A stretch of 34,143 bases of DNA, from NCBI GenBank assembly GCA_003702465.1, contig REGF01000003.1, forward strand, positions 1 to 34,143, in the 5' to 3' direction. Below the pieces are notes generated by a model, which made no database searches, was not told the DNA's origin, and worked only from the letters and a program-made list of their open reading frames with translations. Both the position numbers and the translations under genes were made by a program. The stretch comes from Candidatus Nitrosomarinus sp. Lineage in GTDB: Archaea > Thermoproteota > Nitrososphaeria > Nitrososphaerales > Nitrosopumilaceae. Below, in pieces: positions 16,604 to 24,969 of this stretch (the first letter of the stretch is position 1; each line of letters starts with the position of its first letter).

Positions 16604-17752
16604 TTGTCAAAAATTCCTCATGTGGTTATTTTAGGTGGAGGATTTGGAGGTCTATCTGCAGCAAATGAAATTAGAAATTCGTTAGATTCTTCTAAAGTCA
16701 ATATTACAATTATAGATAAAAAAGACTGGTTTATGGTTGGCTACGCCAAATTATGGATCATGAATGGGAGTAGAACTTTTGAAAATTCCATTGGCTCATT
16801 ACAAGAATTACCAAAAAAACAAATTGGTTTTCTCAAAGATGAAATAATTGAAATTGACACAAAAAATAATTTTGTTAAAACAATATCAGAAAAAATTTCA
16901 TTTGATTTTTTAATTATTTCAATGGGAGCCGTATTAGCTCCAGAAAAAATTCCTGGATTAAATGATAATGGATTTAATTTGTATGATCATAATCAATTAA
17001 ATGAAATTAATCAAAAATTAAATCAAATAGAGTCTGGAAAAATTGCTATTGCAATAATGGGAATGCCTTACAAGTGTCCACCAGCACCTTTTGAGGCTAG
17101 TTTACTAGTTGATTCAATGCTTAGAAAAAGAGGAGTACGAGATTCTGTTCAAATTGACTTTTTTACTCCTGCACCAATCACACTACCAGCAGCAGGGCCA
17201 GAAGTTAGTAAACAAATTCTTGATTTAATAAATTCAGAAAAAATTACTTTTCATAATTCAGAAAAAATTAAACAAGTAGCACCAAAAAAATTAATTTTTG
17301 AAAATAATGAATATGATTTTGACATTTTGTTAGCAATTCCACCACATATTGCACCAAAAGTGATCTATAATTCTAATTTAGCAAAAGAACCTGGATTCAT
17401 TCCTATTAATAGAGATTGTAAAACTCCATTTGAAAATATTTTTGCAGTTGGTGATGTAACAACTTTAGCTGTAACTGATGTAATCGCTGTTCCAAAAGCT
17501 GGAATTTTTGCAGAAGGAGAAGGGATTACAGTTGCAAAAAATATTATTTCTAAAATTGAATTAAATGAAAAATCACTTTTGTTTGATGGTAAAGGTGGGT
17601 GCTTTTTAGAATCTGGTAGAGATACTGCATCAATTATTGAGGTTGATATGTTTACAAATCAAAAACCATCAACTAAATTAACAGAATCCACATCTGAAAA
17701 TCTTTCTAAAAAAATTAATTTTGAAAAAGAGAGATTATCAAAATGGTTATGA
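16604..17752 (+). CDS. FAD-dependent pyridine nucleotide-disulfide oxidoreductase, SQR/FCSD-like
   Basis: This 382-residue flavoprotein starts at TTG 16604. It has the FAD motif VVILGGGFGGLSAA (7-20), a second cofactor-region motif and the C-terminal FAD motif NIFAVGDVTT. The segment YKCPPAPFEASLLVDSMLRK is typical of the sulfide:quinone oxidoreductase and flavocytochrome c sulfide dehydrogenase group. Three cysteines are present: C158, C272 and C333. The spacing of C158 and C333 is like the redox pair in FCSD (known for that family). A sulfide or polysulfide role is therefore possible, but type II NADH dehydrogenase-like activity cannot be excluded. It follows the SDR gene by two bases. Confidence 0.85.
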   Translation: MSKIPHVVILGGGFGGLSAANEIRNSLDSSKVNITIIDKKDWFMVGYAKLWIMNGSRTFENSIGSLQELPKKQIGFLKDEIIEIDTKNNFVKTISEKISFDFLIISMGAVLAPEKIPGLNDNGFNLYDHNQLNEINQKLNQIESGKIAIAIMGMPYKCPPAPFEASLLVDSMLRKRGVRDSVQIDFFTPAPITLPAAGPEVSKQILDLINSEKITFHNSEKIKQVAPKKLIFENNEYDFDILLAIPPHIAPKVIYNSNLAKEPGFIPINRDCKTPFENIFAVGDVTTLAVTDVIAVPKAGIFAEGEGITVAKNIISKIELNEKSLLFDGKGGCFLESGRDTASIIEVDMFTNQKPSTKLTESTSENLSKKINFEKERLSKWL

Positions 17753-17962
17753 TTTATCATTATGTTCCTTTTCTCTAGTTAAATGTTCAAGAATGGCTTT
17801 TACTTCAATACCTAAATCCTGATTATTTTTTGATAGATTTAATTTTTCAGCTATACTATTTTTGAAATTTTCATCTTCAATCTCTATACTCCTTTTTTGA
17901 ACACAATCTGTATGGTCTTTGTCGGTAGCAGAAATTTTATGACAAATATTACAAATTTTCAT
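17747..17962 (-). CDS. small CxxC protein of unknown function
   Basis: The 71-residue protein starts MKICNICHKI and has a further H-x2-C (KDHTDC), so four possible zinc ligands are within the first 20 residues. The rest is helical and charged (EDENFKNSIAEKLNLSKNNQ; VKAILEHLTREKEHNDKS). It looks like a mini zinc ribbon joined to a helical hairpin. The end overlaps the convergent flavoprotein gene by six bases. A possible start region with TTTAAT is upstream, near the tRNA gene. No family is recognised. Confidence 0.65.
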   Translation of the reverse strand: MKICNICHKISATDKDHTDCVQKRSIEIEDENFKNSIAEKLNLSKNNQDLGIEVKAILEHLTREKEHNDKS

Positions 17963-18017
17963 ATTCTTAATTCTAGATACGACGATTTAATAATTTCATT
18001 TTGTGCCTGTGAATTTA

Positions 18018-18091
18018 GGGATCGTAGTCTAGCTTGGTATGATACTAGCCTGGGGGGCTAGTGGTCGCAGGTTCAAATCCTGCTGATCCCA
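18018..18091 (+). tRNA. tRNA-Pro (anticodon GGG)
   Basis: The cloverleaf can be folded by eye. The acceptor stem is GGGATCG with TGATCCC, including one G-T pair. The anticodon stem CTAGC/GCTAG encloses loop CTGGGGG, so the anticodon is GGG and the amino acid proline. The T arm is GCAGG-TTCAAAT-CCTGC. The variable loop has five bases and the D stem is weak (three pairs). The discriminator is A at 18091 and no CCA is encoded, so the CCA-adding enzyme encoded nearby is needed. No intron is seen. The TAA stop codon of the convergent kinase gene begins at the very next base. Confidence 0.93.
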
Positions 18092-18853
18092 TTATAATTT
18101 CAAAATTTTTAGCAATTTTTCAAAATTTTCTCGTGTTTTTTCTTGCTTGTAATTTTTTAATGCTAAAATTATTTTTTCTTTAGGGGAATTTTTGTAAATT
18201 TTTTGTGTTTGTTTTGCAATACCTGAACCAATAAAAAATGCTTGAGTAATTGACGTAACATTAGAAGGTCTTCTTTCTGTACTTGCACTTTCAAAATCAA
18301 TTAAAGTTGCTTTATTTTTTCCAACAATCACATGTTTTGAAATATTACTTAACTCTCCATGATCAAAACCAATTTGATCTAATCTATAACAATCTTCTAA
18401 AATATCTTTAATTGTAATTTTTAATTTTTTGGTACTTCCTTTTCCTTTTAACATTTCAATCCAATCACTAAATTTTTCTCCTTCTAAATATTCCATCACT
18501 AAGAAATTTTTACTAACATCAATAATTTTTGGACCTACATCAACTGAATTCACTAATTTTAAAAGAATTGATTCCTTTTTCATATTTTCTCTTTGCGAAT
18601 CTGTCCTTCTAATTTTTAATGCAACTTCTTTATTCCCTCTTTTTACGAGAACAACAACACCAACGTAACCCTTACCTAAAATTTCTAAATTCCCAATTAA
18701 TGTTGGACCTGTTAAACAAATTGATTTGATTTTCAATTTTTCTAATTCTTTTATTCTAGCATTAATTTGACGATTTGTAGCATTTGGGTATCCTAGAACT
18801 TTTGAATAAGGTTCTTCTGAAAATTTTTTAATTGAAATGAATGAGTGCGCCAT
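18092..18853 (-). CDS. predicted atypical Ser/Thr protein kinase (COG2112/RIO-Bud32-like)
   Basis: This 253-residue protein has an N-terminal part with helices (about 1-50) and then a kinase fold: glycine-rich loop LGKGYVGVVVLV (about 59-70), the ATP lysine in VALKIRR, hinge FLVMEYLEGE, a catalytic-loop candidate DHGELSN and a metal-loop candidate LIDFESAS. In the HxD position the loop reads HGE, and DFG reads DFE, so the catalytic Asp appears replaced by Glu. This fits the archaeal predicted kinase group COG2112 as I remember it and may be a family trait. It overlaps the end of the CCA-adding enzyme gene by 26 bases and is likely in one operon with cca and thpR. The substrate is unknown. Confidence 0.8.
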   Translation of the reverse strand: MAHSFISIKKFSEEPYSKVLGYPNATNRQINARIKELEKLKIKSICLTGPTLIGNLEILGKGYVGVVVLVKRGNKEVALKIRRTDSQRENMKKESILLKLVNSVDVGPKIIDVSKNFLVMEYLEGEKFSDWIEMLKGKGSTKKLKITIKDILEDCYRLDQIGFDHGELSNISKHVIVGKNKATLIDFESASTERRPSNVTSITQAFFIGSGIAKQTQKIYKNSPKEKIILALKNYKQEKTRENFEKLLKILKL

Positions 18854-20159
18854 CTACTGAAATTAATTCACTGGCTTCCTCTTTAATTGATTTACTTAGA
18901 TTTTTGTTTCCAACAAATACTTTGAAACCTTTCTTGAAATCTCCTTGAAGGCCTTTTGGTATGCCTACAGTAAGATTTTTTTTCAAAAATTCTTTCATAA
19001 ATGAGACTGCTTCTGTATGTTTTCGCTTTTCTAATGAAATTATTTTTAATTCATTCCCAATCCAGATTAATTCTGCATTTTTGAGATTTTTTCTGATAAA
19101 GCTTTTTGTACTATCTTCTCTGAAAATTTCAGGTCCTTTCTTTTGATAAATTTGGCTTATTTGTGTAGATTCTAAAAAGAACATAAGATATGCTTCTTTT
19201 TGTTGATCCGTATAGGATTTACTTCTATATACGGTAAATCCTTCTATTTCTAATTGTTTTACTAGTGATGTTGTTGCTCTTTTAATTTGTCCCCAAATTA
19301 TATCAGGACTTCTTGCTTTAAATTCAAATTTTACAACTAACAAATTTTTCCAAAATTTATTTGACTGTTTTAATTTTTTAATTTTAAAAAATTCTAAGCT
19401 TGGTTTTTCTAAAAATGCTCTAGAAATTAAAATAAATTTTACAATATTTTCATTTGAAATTGCTGCAGCCAAATTTCTTTTATCATCAATTGGATCCATG
19501 ATGACTATTGGAGTATCAAATTGATTTGATGTTTTACCTATTACTTGGTTTTCTTTAATTTTTGATATTGATTTTAATAATTTCTCAAAACTTCCATATT
19601 CTAAAATTAAAACTTCTGAAATATATCCACTAAAACCTTGTTTAGCTATCTCTGCACCATAAATTCCATTTGATTGTAAAAATTTTTTTAGAATTCTTAC
19701 TTCATTTCTCATTTTTTGTGTTAACGATTTTTTCATAAATTCTGTATGGTAAGGTGATCTATCTGCCGCACTTTTCCATTCACCAATTTTTACATCATAA
19801 CATGGTACTATGTTGATTTTTGTATCTTTAATCTTAGCCTCAACATAAGGATGTTGAGAATATCTTACATATGGAGCATATTTTTTTAATGATGTAAATC
19901 CTATTTTTTTTGAAATATTTTCTAATTTCTCTTCTGAAATATTTTTTTTAAATTTAATAAAAATATCAATATCTGCATTCTTTGATAACCAAGTACCTTT
20001 TGCATATGAACCACCAAATTCTATTTTTACTATTTCTGAATACTTTTCAATTTCTATTTTTACTAATTCATAAACAATGTTTGCAATTTCTTGTTTGGAT
20101 TTTTGAACATTGTTTGATGGGTTTGTATCTTTAGATATTCTAGAAATAATTTGTTTCAT
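18828..20159 (-). CDS. cca: CCA tRNA nucleotidyltransferase, archaeal class I
   Basis: This 443-residue enzyme adds CCA to tRNA 3' ends from CTP and ATP. The nucleotidyltransferase signature is FGGSYAKGTWLSKNADIDIF, with GGS at 49-51 and catalytic Asp at 63 and 65. The rest agrees in length with the archaeal class I enzyme, which has central palm/body domains and a tail domain. Its activity is required because the nearby tRNA-Pro gene has no CCA. It starts four bases after the stop of thpR and overlaps the kinase gene by 26 bases, indicating one transcript with both. Confidence 0.93.
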   Translation of the reverse strand: MKQIISRISKDTNPSNNVQKSKQEIANIVYELVKIEIEKYSEIVKIEFGGSYAKGTWLSKNADIDIFIKFKKNISEEKLENISKKIGFTSLKKYAPYVRYSQHPYVEAKIKDTKINIVPCYDVKIGEWKSAADRSPYHTEFMKKSLTQKMRNEVRILKKFLQSNGIYGAEIAKQGFSGYISEVLILEYGSFEKLLKSISKIKENQVIGKTSNQFDTPIVIMDPIDDKRNLAAAISNENIVKFILISRAFLEKPSLEFFKIKKLKQSNKFWKNLLVVKFEFKARSPDIIWGQIKRATTSLVKQLEIEGFTVYRSKSYTDQQKEAYLMFFLESTQISQIYQKKGPEIFREDSTKSFIRKNLKNAELIWIGNELKIISLEKRKHTEAVSFMKEFLKKNLTVGIPKGLQGDFKKGFKVFVGNKNLSKSIKEEASELISVDGALIHFN

Positions 20160-20163
20160 ACCT

Positions 20164-20697
20164 TTAGTTAAACTCCATTAAATCTGTGTATATAGGACCA
20201 CTTGGAGTCAATTCGCTTTTTTTTAATTTAAAACTGGATACATCTTGAATTCCAAAATTATTATTTTCATACATTTTCATCTCTTTTGTAATATCTCCAA
20301 TCTTCTTTTTAATTCTAAATACAGTGATATGAGGTTTAAATGATTTATCTGAAGTAAATCCTAATGGTTTTAAGGAATCTTGAATTTTTTTGGATAAATC
20401 AATCATTTTATTTGAACCATTTTGATCAGTTCCTATCCAAATAATTTTTGGAGATTTTGTGCTAGGAAAAACTCCAATTCCTTTTAAATTAACTTCAAAT
20501 TTTGAAAATTCTATTTTTTTTAATTCCTCAATAACTAATTCTATTTTATTTTCTGAAATTTCACCTAAAAATTGTAATGTAAAATGAAGATTTTCTGATT
20601 GAATAGGTTTTGCATCAACTTTAATTAAATTTTGAAAATTCCTTATTGAATTAATTATTTCATTATTTGATATATCTATAGACAGAAAAACACGCAT
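20164..20697 (-). CDS. thpR: RNA 2',3'-cyclic phosphodiesterase (2'-5' RNA ligase family)
   Basis: This 177-residue protein of the 2H phosphoesterase superfamily has both signature motifs: HFTL (38-41) and HITV (123-126). Family members hydrolyse 2',3'-cyclic phosphate ends of RNA or join RNA through 2'-5' bonds; the first is the likely main role. The ATG at 20697 opens the run thpR-cca-kinase, with four bases between thpR and cca. The context indicates tRNA end maturation or repair. Confidence 0.92.
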   Translation of the reverse strand: MRVFLSIDISNNEIINSIRNFQNLIKVDAKPIQSENLHFTLQFLGEISENKIELVIEELKKIEFSKFEVNLKGIGVFPSTKSPKIIWIGTDQNGSNKMIDLSKKIQDSLKPLGFTSDKSFKPHITVFRIKKKIGDITKEMKMYENNNFGIQDVSSFKLKKSELTPSGPIYTDLMEFN

Positions 20698-20769
20698 TAT
20701 AGGATTTTTCTGATTATGTTTATAATAATTTCCGTTAACTTCATAGACGAGTATTTTTTTTGATATGTG

Positions 20770-21318
20770 TTGACAAAATTACTTGTATGTCTAACAGGCA
20801 TGCCTGGTGCAGGAAAATCTACAATTGCTGAAGGTTTGAAATCTAAAAATTATGAAATAATTAATTTAGGGAATGCAGTAAGAGAAGAAGCAAGAAATCG
20901 AAACTTAGATCCAACAAGAGAAAATCTTGGTAAACTAATGCTTGAATTAAGAGAAAAAAATGGACCTGGTGCAATAGCTGAACTTGTAAAACCAAAAATA
21001 GAATCTTCAATTGCAAATGTGTTGTTAATAGATGGAGTAAGATCCAATGATGAAATACAAGTATTGAAAGAATTAGGAATAGTAAAATTATTAGCTATTC
21101 ATGCATCAACTGATACTAGATTTGATTTCTTGCAAAAAAGAGGACGTTCAGACGATCCTCAAACTAAAGAACATTTCAATGAAAGAGATAATCGTGAATT
21201 AGGTGTAGGTGTTAGTAATTCTATTGCACTATCTGATTTTGCAATATCAAATATTGGTTTAACTAAAGATGAATTAATAAAAAAAGCGTATGAAGTAATT
21301 CAAAGATGGGCTGAATGA
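20770..21318 (+). CDS. UPF0200 family P-loop kinase (dephospho-CoA kinase-like fold)
   Basis: The protein is about 182 residues with a Walker A (LTGMPGAGKST) near the N-terminus, then NLGNAVREEARNRN, DGVRSNDEI and a lid-like segment RGRSDDPQTKEHFNERDNRE. These features match the archaeal UPF0200 family of predicted nucleoside or CoA-type kinases, for which the substrate is not known to me. Start choice is open: GTG at 20767 or TTG at 20770; the ATG at 20765 is in another frame and stops at once. The 3' end overlaps the next gene by four bases (ATGA), so the two are translationally coupled. Confidence 0.85.
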   Translation: MTKLLVCLTGMPGAGKSTIAEGLKSKNYEIINLGNAVREEARNRNLDPTRENLGKLMLELREKNGPGAIAELVKPKIESSIANVLLIDGVRSNDEIQVLKELGIVKLLAIHASTDTRFDFLQKRGRSDDPQTKEHFNERDNRELGVGVSNSIALSDFAISNIGLTKDELIKKAYEVIQRWAE

Positions 21319-21710
21319 ATTTTCCTAATCTTAGCTGTAAAATAGAAATATTTTGCACAATAAACCCATCTGAATCTAAAGAAAAACTTGAAACAACTAT
21401 ATCCAATATTTTTCCCTATTCAAAAATAACTAGTAATGAATTTTCAATAAATGCAGTTTCTAAAGAATTAAGATCATTTGAAAAAATATATCAATTTATT
21501 CATAATAACAAATTACAAAAAAATTTTTTACGATCTCTAGAAGATAATTTAAAAAATGATTCTACATGGTTTTATCTTAACAAGCAAGCTGCATTTGTTG
21601 AACAAATTGCAATTTGTGAAGAATTTGATGAATCTCCATTGGGACCAATTAAAGTCTCATTAACATCATCAAATATTGATAGAATTATTGATTGGATAGT
21701 CTTTGATTGA
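21315..21710 (+). CDS. UPF0201 family protein, predicted RNA-binding
   Basis: This 131-residue protein starts with the ATG of the ATGA overlap with the UPF0200 gene. The fold is alpha/beta: CKIEIFCTINPSESKEKLET at the N-terminus, an inner YSKITSNEFS strand-turn, the helical SFEKIYQFIHNNKLQKNFLR part and a C-terminal hairpin FVEQIAICEEFDESPLGPIK followed by IDRIIDWI. These match the archaeal UPF0201 family (COG1931), often adjacent to UPF0200. The biochemical role is not established. A run of eight T follows 37 bases after the stop and may be the terminator. Confidence 0.85.
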   Translation: MNFPNLSCKIEIFCTINPSESKEKLETTISNIFPYSKITSNEFSINAVSKELRSFEKIYQFIHNNKLQKNFLRSLEDNLKNDSTWFYLNKQAAFVEQIAICEEFDESPLGPIKVSLTSSNIDRIIDWIVFD

Positions 21711-21747
21711 ATAAAATTAGTTAAGAAAATCAACCCATTTTTGATTA

Positions 21748-21755
21748 TTTTTTTT
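21748..21755 (+). terminator. T-tract, likely transcription terminator
   Basis: Eight consecutive T on the plus strand lie between the stop of the UPF0201 gene and the TATA-like box of the next gene. Archaeal termination commonly uses such T-tracts without a hairpin. Confidence 0.45.
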
Positions 21756-21763
21756 AGTTTGAA

Positions 21764-21770
21764 TTTAAAA
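21764..21770 (+). promoter_or_regulatory. TATA-like box of the repeat-containing exported protein gene
   Basis: TTTAAAA is centred about 28 bases before the ATG at 21795, consistent with an almost leaderless transcript. A separate ATG at 21790 stops after three codons. Confidence 0.5.
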
Positions 21771-21794
21771 TCAATTTTTTAATATTATTATGAA

Positions 21795-22208
21795 ATGTTA
21801 ATAAAATTAGGCATAATTGCATCAGTTTTGGTTTTAGGTGGTATGATGTTTTCTACAGAAATTACTTCACTATTTCCTAATACTTCTGCCTTATTAGCTG
21901 ATTCTTTAAAAGATGACATTAATTCATTAAATGCAAAAGTAACAGATTCTGCTGAAAATAGACTAGATTCTTCTTTGGATAAAACCATTCAAAGTGTAAG
22001 TGATAGTGTTTATGAAGGAATTACAGACACTGGAGATAAATTAGTTGAAAATGTCAATGAAAAAATTTCTGAAGGAATTACAGACACTGGAGATAATATT
22101 AAAAATGAAATTTTAGAATCATCTACTTCATCTACAACAGCTTTAGTAAATGAAGTATCTGAATTTGATCCTTTTAGTTTCATTAAGAATTTATTTAAAA
22201 CTAATTAA
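21795..22208 (+). CDS. membrane-anchored or secreted protein with EGITDTGD repeats
   Basis: This 137-residue protein has a single N-terminal hydrophobic segment (about 3-20, IKLGIIASVLVLGGMMF) and a long hydrophilic, Ser/Asp-rich region predicted to be helical or coiled and probably outside the cell. The octapeptide EGITDTGD occurs twice, 19 residues apart, and the underlying 26 bases are identical, so the repeat arose by recent duplication or is under conversion. A hydrophobic C-terminus FDPFSFIKNLF ends the protein. No known domain was recognised. Its end overlaps the end of the convergent RNase Z gene by eight bases. Confidence 0.7.
   Translation: MLIKLGIIASVLVLGGMMFSTEITSLFPNTSALLADSLKDDINSLNAKVTDSAENRLDSSLDKTIQSVSDSVYEGITDTGDKLVENVNEKISEGITDTGDNIKNEILESSTSSTTALVNEVSEFDPFSFIKNLFKTN
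22014..22039 (+). repeat. 26-base in-gene direct repeat, copy 1
   Basis: It starts GAAGGAATTACAGACACTGG and ends AGATAA. The identical 26 bases recur at 22071-22096, 57 bases downstream (19 codons), and code for EGITDTGD plus the first bases of the next codon. Confidence 0.85.
22071..22096 (+). repeat. 26-base in-gene direct repeat, copy 2
   Basis: This is the exact second copy of the 22014-22039 repeat, in the same reading frame. Confidence 0.85.
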
Positions 22209-23100
22209 TTTCTACTTCTAAAAGATCTCTTGCTGTAATTACTGAATTATGAATTTTTTCAGCCTCGTTTTTATGTTGAATTTCATCTTTATATCTTGCA
22301 GAAAAGTGTGTTAAAATTAGATTTTTTACTTTTGCATTTTTACCCAGTTCGGCAGCTTGTTTTGCAGTAGAATGACAAGTATCTAAAGCTCTTTGTTTCT
22401 CTTCATCAATAAATGTAGAATCAAAAACTAAATAATCACATCCTAAGAAGAACTCTTCTAATTTTTTTGTAGGCATTGTATCTCCTGAAATTCCTATTTT
22501 TTTACCTGGACGTTTCTCACCTAATACTTGCTCTGGTTTTATTATTGTTTGATTATTTGTTATTTCTTGTCCATTTTGTAATTGGTTCCATAATTCGCCT
22601 TCAGGTATTCCTAATTCTTTTGCCTTTTGAACATTAAATCTACCTGGTTTATCTTTCTCTTCAAATAAATATGAAAATGCGGTGATAGAATGATTAGCTT
22701 TTGTTGCATGAATTAAATATTTTTTATTTTCAAATATTTTTCCTTCATTTACAATATTAATTAAAATTGAAAATGGCAATCCAAAATTTAATACTTTAAT
22801 ATTTGCTCCAAGAAATTCATCAATTCCTTTGGGACCAAAAATTTCCAATGGTTCAGTTCTATTTTGCATTGACATTGTTTGTAATAATCCTAAAATTCCT
22901 ACACAATGATCTCCATGCAAATGCGTAACGAATAATTTCATTTTTTTATTCCATCCTAAACCTGATTTCATATATGCAATTTGTGCAGCTTCACCTGCAT
23001 CAAACATTAGAATTTCTCCTTCTCTTTCTAGACATATGCAAGATAATCCCCTTTTTTCAGTTGGTTGTGCAGCAGATGTTCCTAAAAAAACAAGTTTCAT
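22201..23100 (-). CDS. rnz: ribonuclease Z
   Basis: This 299-residue beta-lactamase-fold endonuclease removes 3' trailers from tRNA precursors. The zinc site motif THLHGDHCVGI has H60, H62, D64 and H65. Other family marks are the N-terminal FLGTSAAQPT, the ISGDT motif, DSTFIDEE and HSTAKQAAELG with LILTHFSARY near the C-terminus. The length is that of the short form. Its start codon overlaps the stop of the methyltransferase gene by four bases (ATGA), so it is coupled to the upstream genes prs and trm. The task fits the nearby tRNA gene and CCA-adding enzyme. Confidence 0.95.
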   Translation of the reverse strand: MKLVFLGTSAAQPTEKRGLSCICLEREGEILMFDAGEAAQIAYMKSGLGWNKKMKLFVTHLHGDHCVGILGLLQTMSMQNRTEPLEIFGPKGIDEFLGANIKVLNFGLPFSILINIVNEGKIFENKKYLIHATKANHSITAFSYLFEEKDKPGRFNVQKAKELGIPEGELWNQLQNGQEITNNQTIIKPEQVLGEKRPGKKIGISGDTMPTKKLEEFFLGCDYLVFDSTFIDEEKQRALDTCHSTAKQAAELGKNAKVKNLILTHFSARYKDEIQHKNEAEKIHNSVITARDLLEVEIN

Positions 23101-24044
23101 TTAATCAAAATAGTTCTTGTCAGACTTTTATGCCTATAGATATGATATTTTTTTAATCCCTTTAATTTCATTTTAGGATCTAATTCTTTTTTGAACATAA
23201 TTGCAATTTTTTTGTTTTTAGGCACAATTGAGATAAATCTTTTAAGAATTTCTTCAGGTTTTTCTGATGTTTTTGAAGATTTACCATATGGCAAATCAGT
23301 AACAATTGCATCAAAATTATTTGAAATTTTTAATAATTCCTTAAAATCAGATTTCAAGATTTTTGATTTAAAATTATTTAATTTCAGATTTTCTTTTGTC
23401 ATATTGCACATTTTTTCATCAAAATCAATTCCTATAGAATTGATACCCATTGATTCAGATTCAAGTAATGTGGTGCCTGTGCCACAAAATGGATCACATA
23501 CTGTTTGACCTTTTTTTAATCCAGTTAAATTTATCATAACTCTTGTTAATTTCCAATCTAATTCATGAGGATATTTTTTTACTTTTTTTGGTCTTATTTT
23601 ATTTTCATATTTTTCTGAAAAACCAAAAAAACTTTCTGTATTTGTGAAAATCAAATATACAGTTATTTCAGGATTTTTTAAATTAACTTTCGCTTGTGTG
23701 AATTTTGAAATCATATCACCCATTGATTTTTCTAATTCTAACACATTCAATTGATTTGTTGATAGATTGATTACTCTACATACAAAACTTTGTGTATTTT
23801 TTAACACTTGAAAATTTTCTTCATCTAAAAAGAGCCCAGACATTTTTCTTAAAATTTGTCCAGATGTTTTTACAAATGTTGCACGTTCTGAAATTTTTTT
23901 CCAATTAGTTTTAGATTGAATAATTATTAAATTTGAGATAATTTTTATTTTAGCAAATCTATCAAATGATTTTGTAATTGTAGTTATTTCATCTATTGCA
24001 AGTTCTAAATTTTCTTTTGATAAAATAAAAAAACTTTCTGGCAT
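23097..24044 (-). CDS. tRNA (guanine-N2) methyltransferase, TrmG10/Trm11-like with THUMP region
   Basis: The 315-residue protein has an N-terminal THUMP-type region (about 50-140) and a Rossmann methyltransferase domain. The SAM motif is CDPFCGTGTTLLE (183-195). The catalytic motif IV is TDLPYGKS (249-256), the N/D-P-P-Y variant used on exocyclic amino groups of guanine. The HELDWKLTRVMINLTG segment before motif I is typical of the TrmG10/Trm11 group, which methylates G10 of tRNA. It overlaps prs by one base and rnz by four bases, a tight operon of prs-trm-rnz. Confidence 0.87.
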   Translation of the reverse strand: MPESFFILSKENLELAIDEITTITKSFDRFAKIKIISNLIIIQSKTNWKKISERATFVKTSGQILRKMSGLFLDEENFQVLKNTQSFVCRVINLSTNQLNVLELEKSMGDMISKFTQAKVNLKNPEITVYLIFTNTESFFGFSEKYENKIRPKKVKKYPHELDWKLTRVMINLTGLKKGQTVCDPFCGTGTTLLESESMGINSIGIDFDEKMCNMTKENLKLNNFKSKILKSDFKELLKISNNFDAIVTDLPYGKSSKTSEKPEEILKRFISIVPKNKKIAIMFKKELDPKMKLKGLKKYHIYRHKSLTRTILIK

Positions 24045-24922
24045 TACATTATTGCCTTTGCAATAGTATTTGAAATATCTACTTTTGATGTTTTACCTGG
24101 AATTGTATTTGTACTAATAATACTTGTCACTCCAGCTTTTTTTATTTTCTTTTCTGCATCATTAATTAATAATGCATGTGTACACGCAACATAGATTCTT
24201 TTACACTTTTGCTTTTTGAGAAACTGTGTGGCTTTGATTAAACTACCACCTGTGCTAATCATATCATCTACTAAAATCAAATCTCTGTTTTCAACTTCTG
24301 ATAAATTTGTAGTTTTAATTTTTACTTTACCTGTTTTTCTATCTCTAGCTTTTTCTAATGCAATATAATCAGAATTGAATTCCTTTGCGAATTCTTTTGC
24401 TCTTTGTTTTCCACCTTGATCTGGTGATATGATTAATGGATTTTTTAGCCTCAATTTCTTAAAATATTTGACAAGATCTGGTATTGCAGAGACATTTTGG
24501 GTTTTATTACTGAAATATTTCAATCCTATTAAACTATGAATATCTACTACTGTAATTTTTGATGCTCCTGCTCCTTTGAATAATTTTGCAAGAACTTTCA
24601 TTGTTACAATTTCACCTGGTAAAAATTCTCTATCTTGTCTTGCATAACCCATGTATGGTACTACTACATCAACTTGAGATGAATTTTCTTTTGCTTTTGT
24701 AATTAATGATAATATTTGAACTAAATTGGTATCTACTGGTGGAAAAATGGATTGTATAACAATTGATCTTTTTTTTGCAATTTTTCCAATTAATGTAATT
24801 TTACTTTCTCCATCAGGAAATGTTCTAATTTCTGATTTAACTAAATTTGCCTTTATTTTCTTTGCAATTTTTTTTGCTATTTCATCAGAAGTTATTCCTG
24901 AAATTACTGATATTTGACTCAA
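24044..24922 (-). CDS. prs: ribose-phosphate pyrophosphokinase (PRPP synthase)
   Basis: This 292-residue enzyme makes PRPP from ribose 5-phosphate and ATP for nucleotide, His and Trp synthesis. The PRPP-binding loop is ILVDDMISTGGSL (216-228). Other motifs are the catalytic flexible loop KARDRKTG (191-198), the early RTFPDGES segment, YARQDREFLPGE and the ribose-phosphate site VDIHS. It is shorter than the bacterial enzyme, like other archaeal ones. It is the first gene of the set prs-trm-rnz. The start at 24922 is an ATG, with a run to the preceding MscS gene of 47 bases. Confidence 0.95.
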   Translation of the reverse strand: MSQISVISGITSDEIAKKIAKKIKANLVKSEIRTFPDGESKITLIGKIAKKRSIVIQSIFPPVDTNLVQILSLITKAKENSSQVDVVVPYMGYARQDREFLPGEIVTMKVLAKLFKGAGASKITVVDIHSLIGLKYFSNKTQNVSAIPDLVKYFKKLRLKNPLIISPDQGGKQRAKEFAKEFNSDYIALEKARDRKTGKVKIKTTNLSEVENRDLILVDDMISTGGSLIKATQFLKKQKCKRIYVACTHALLINDAEKKIKKAGVTSIISTNTIPGKTSKVDISNTIAKAIM

Positions 24923-24969
24923 TAAGAAAATATGATAAGTAGGGATTCTTAAGTTTTGAGAAATTTTTC

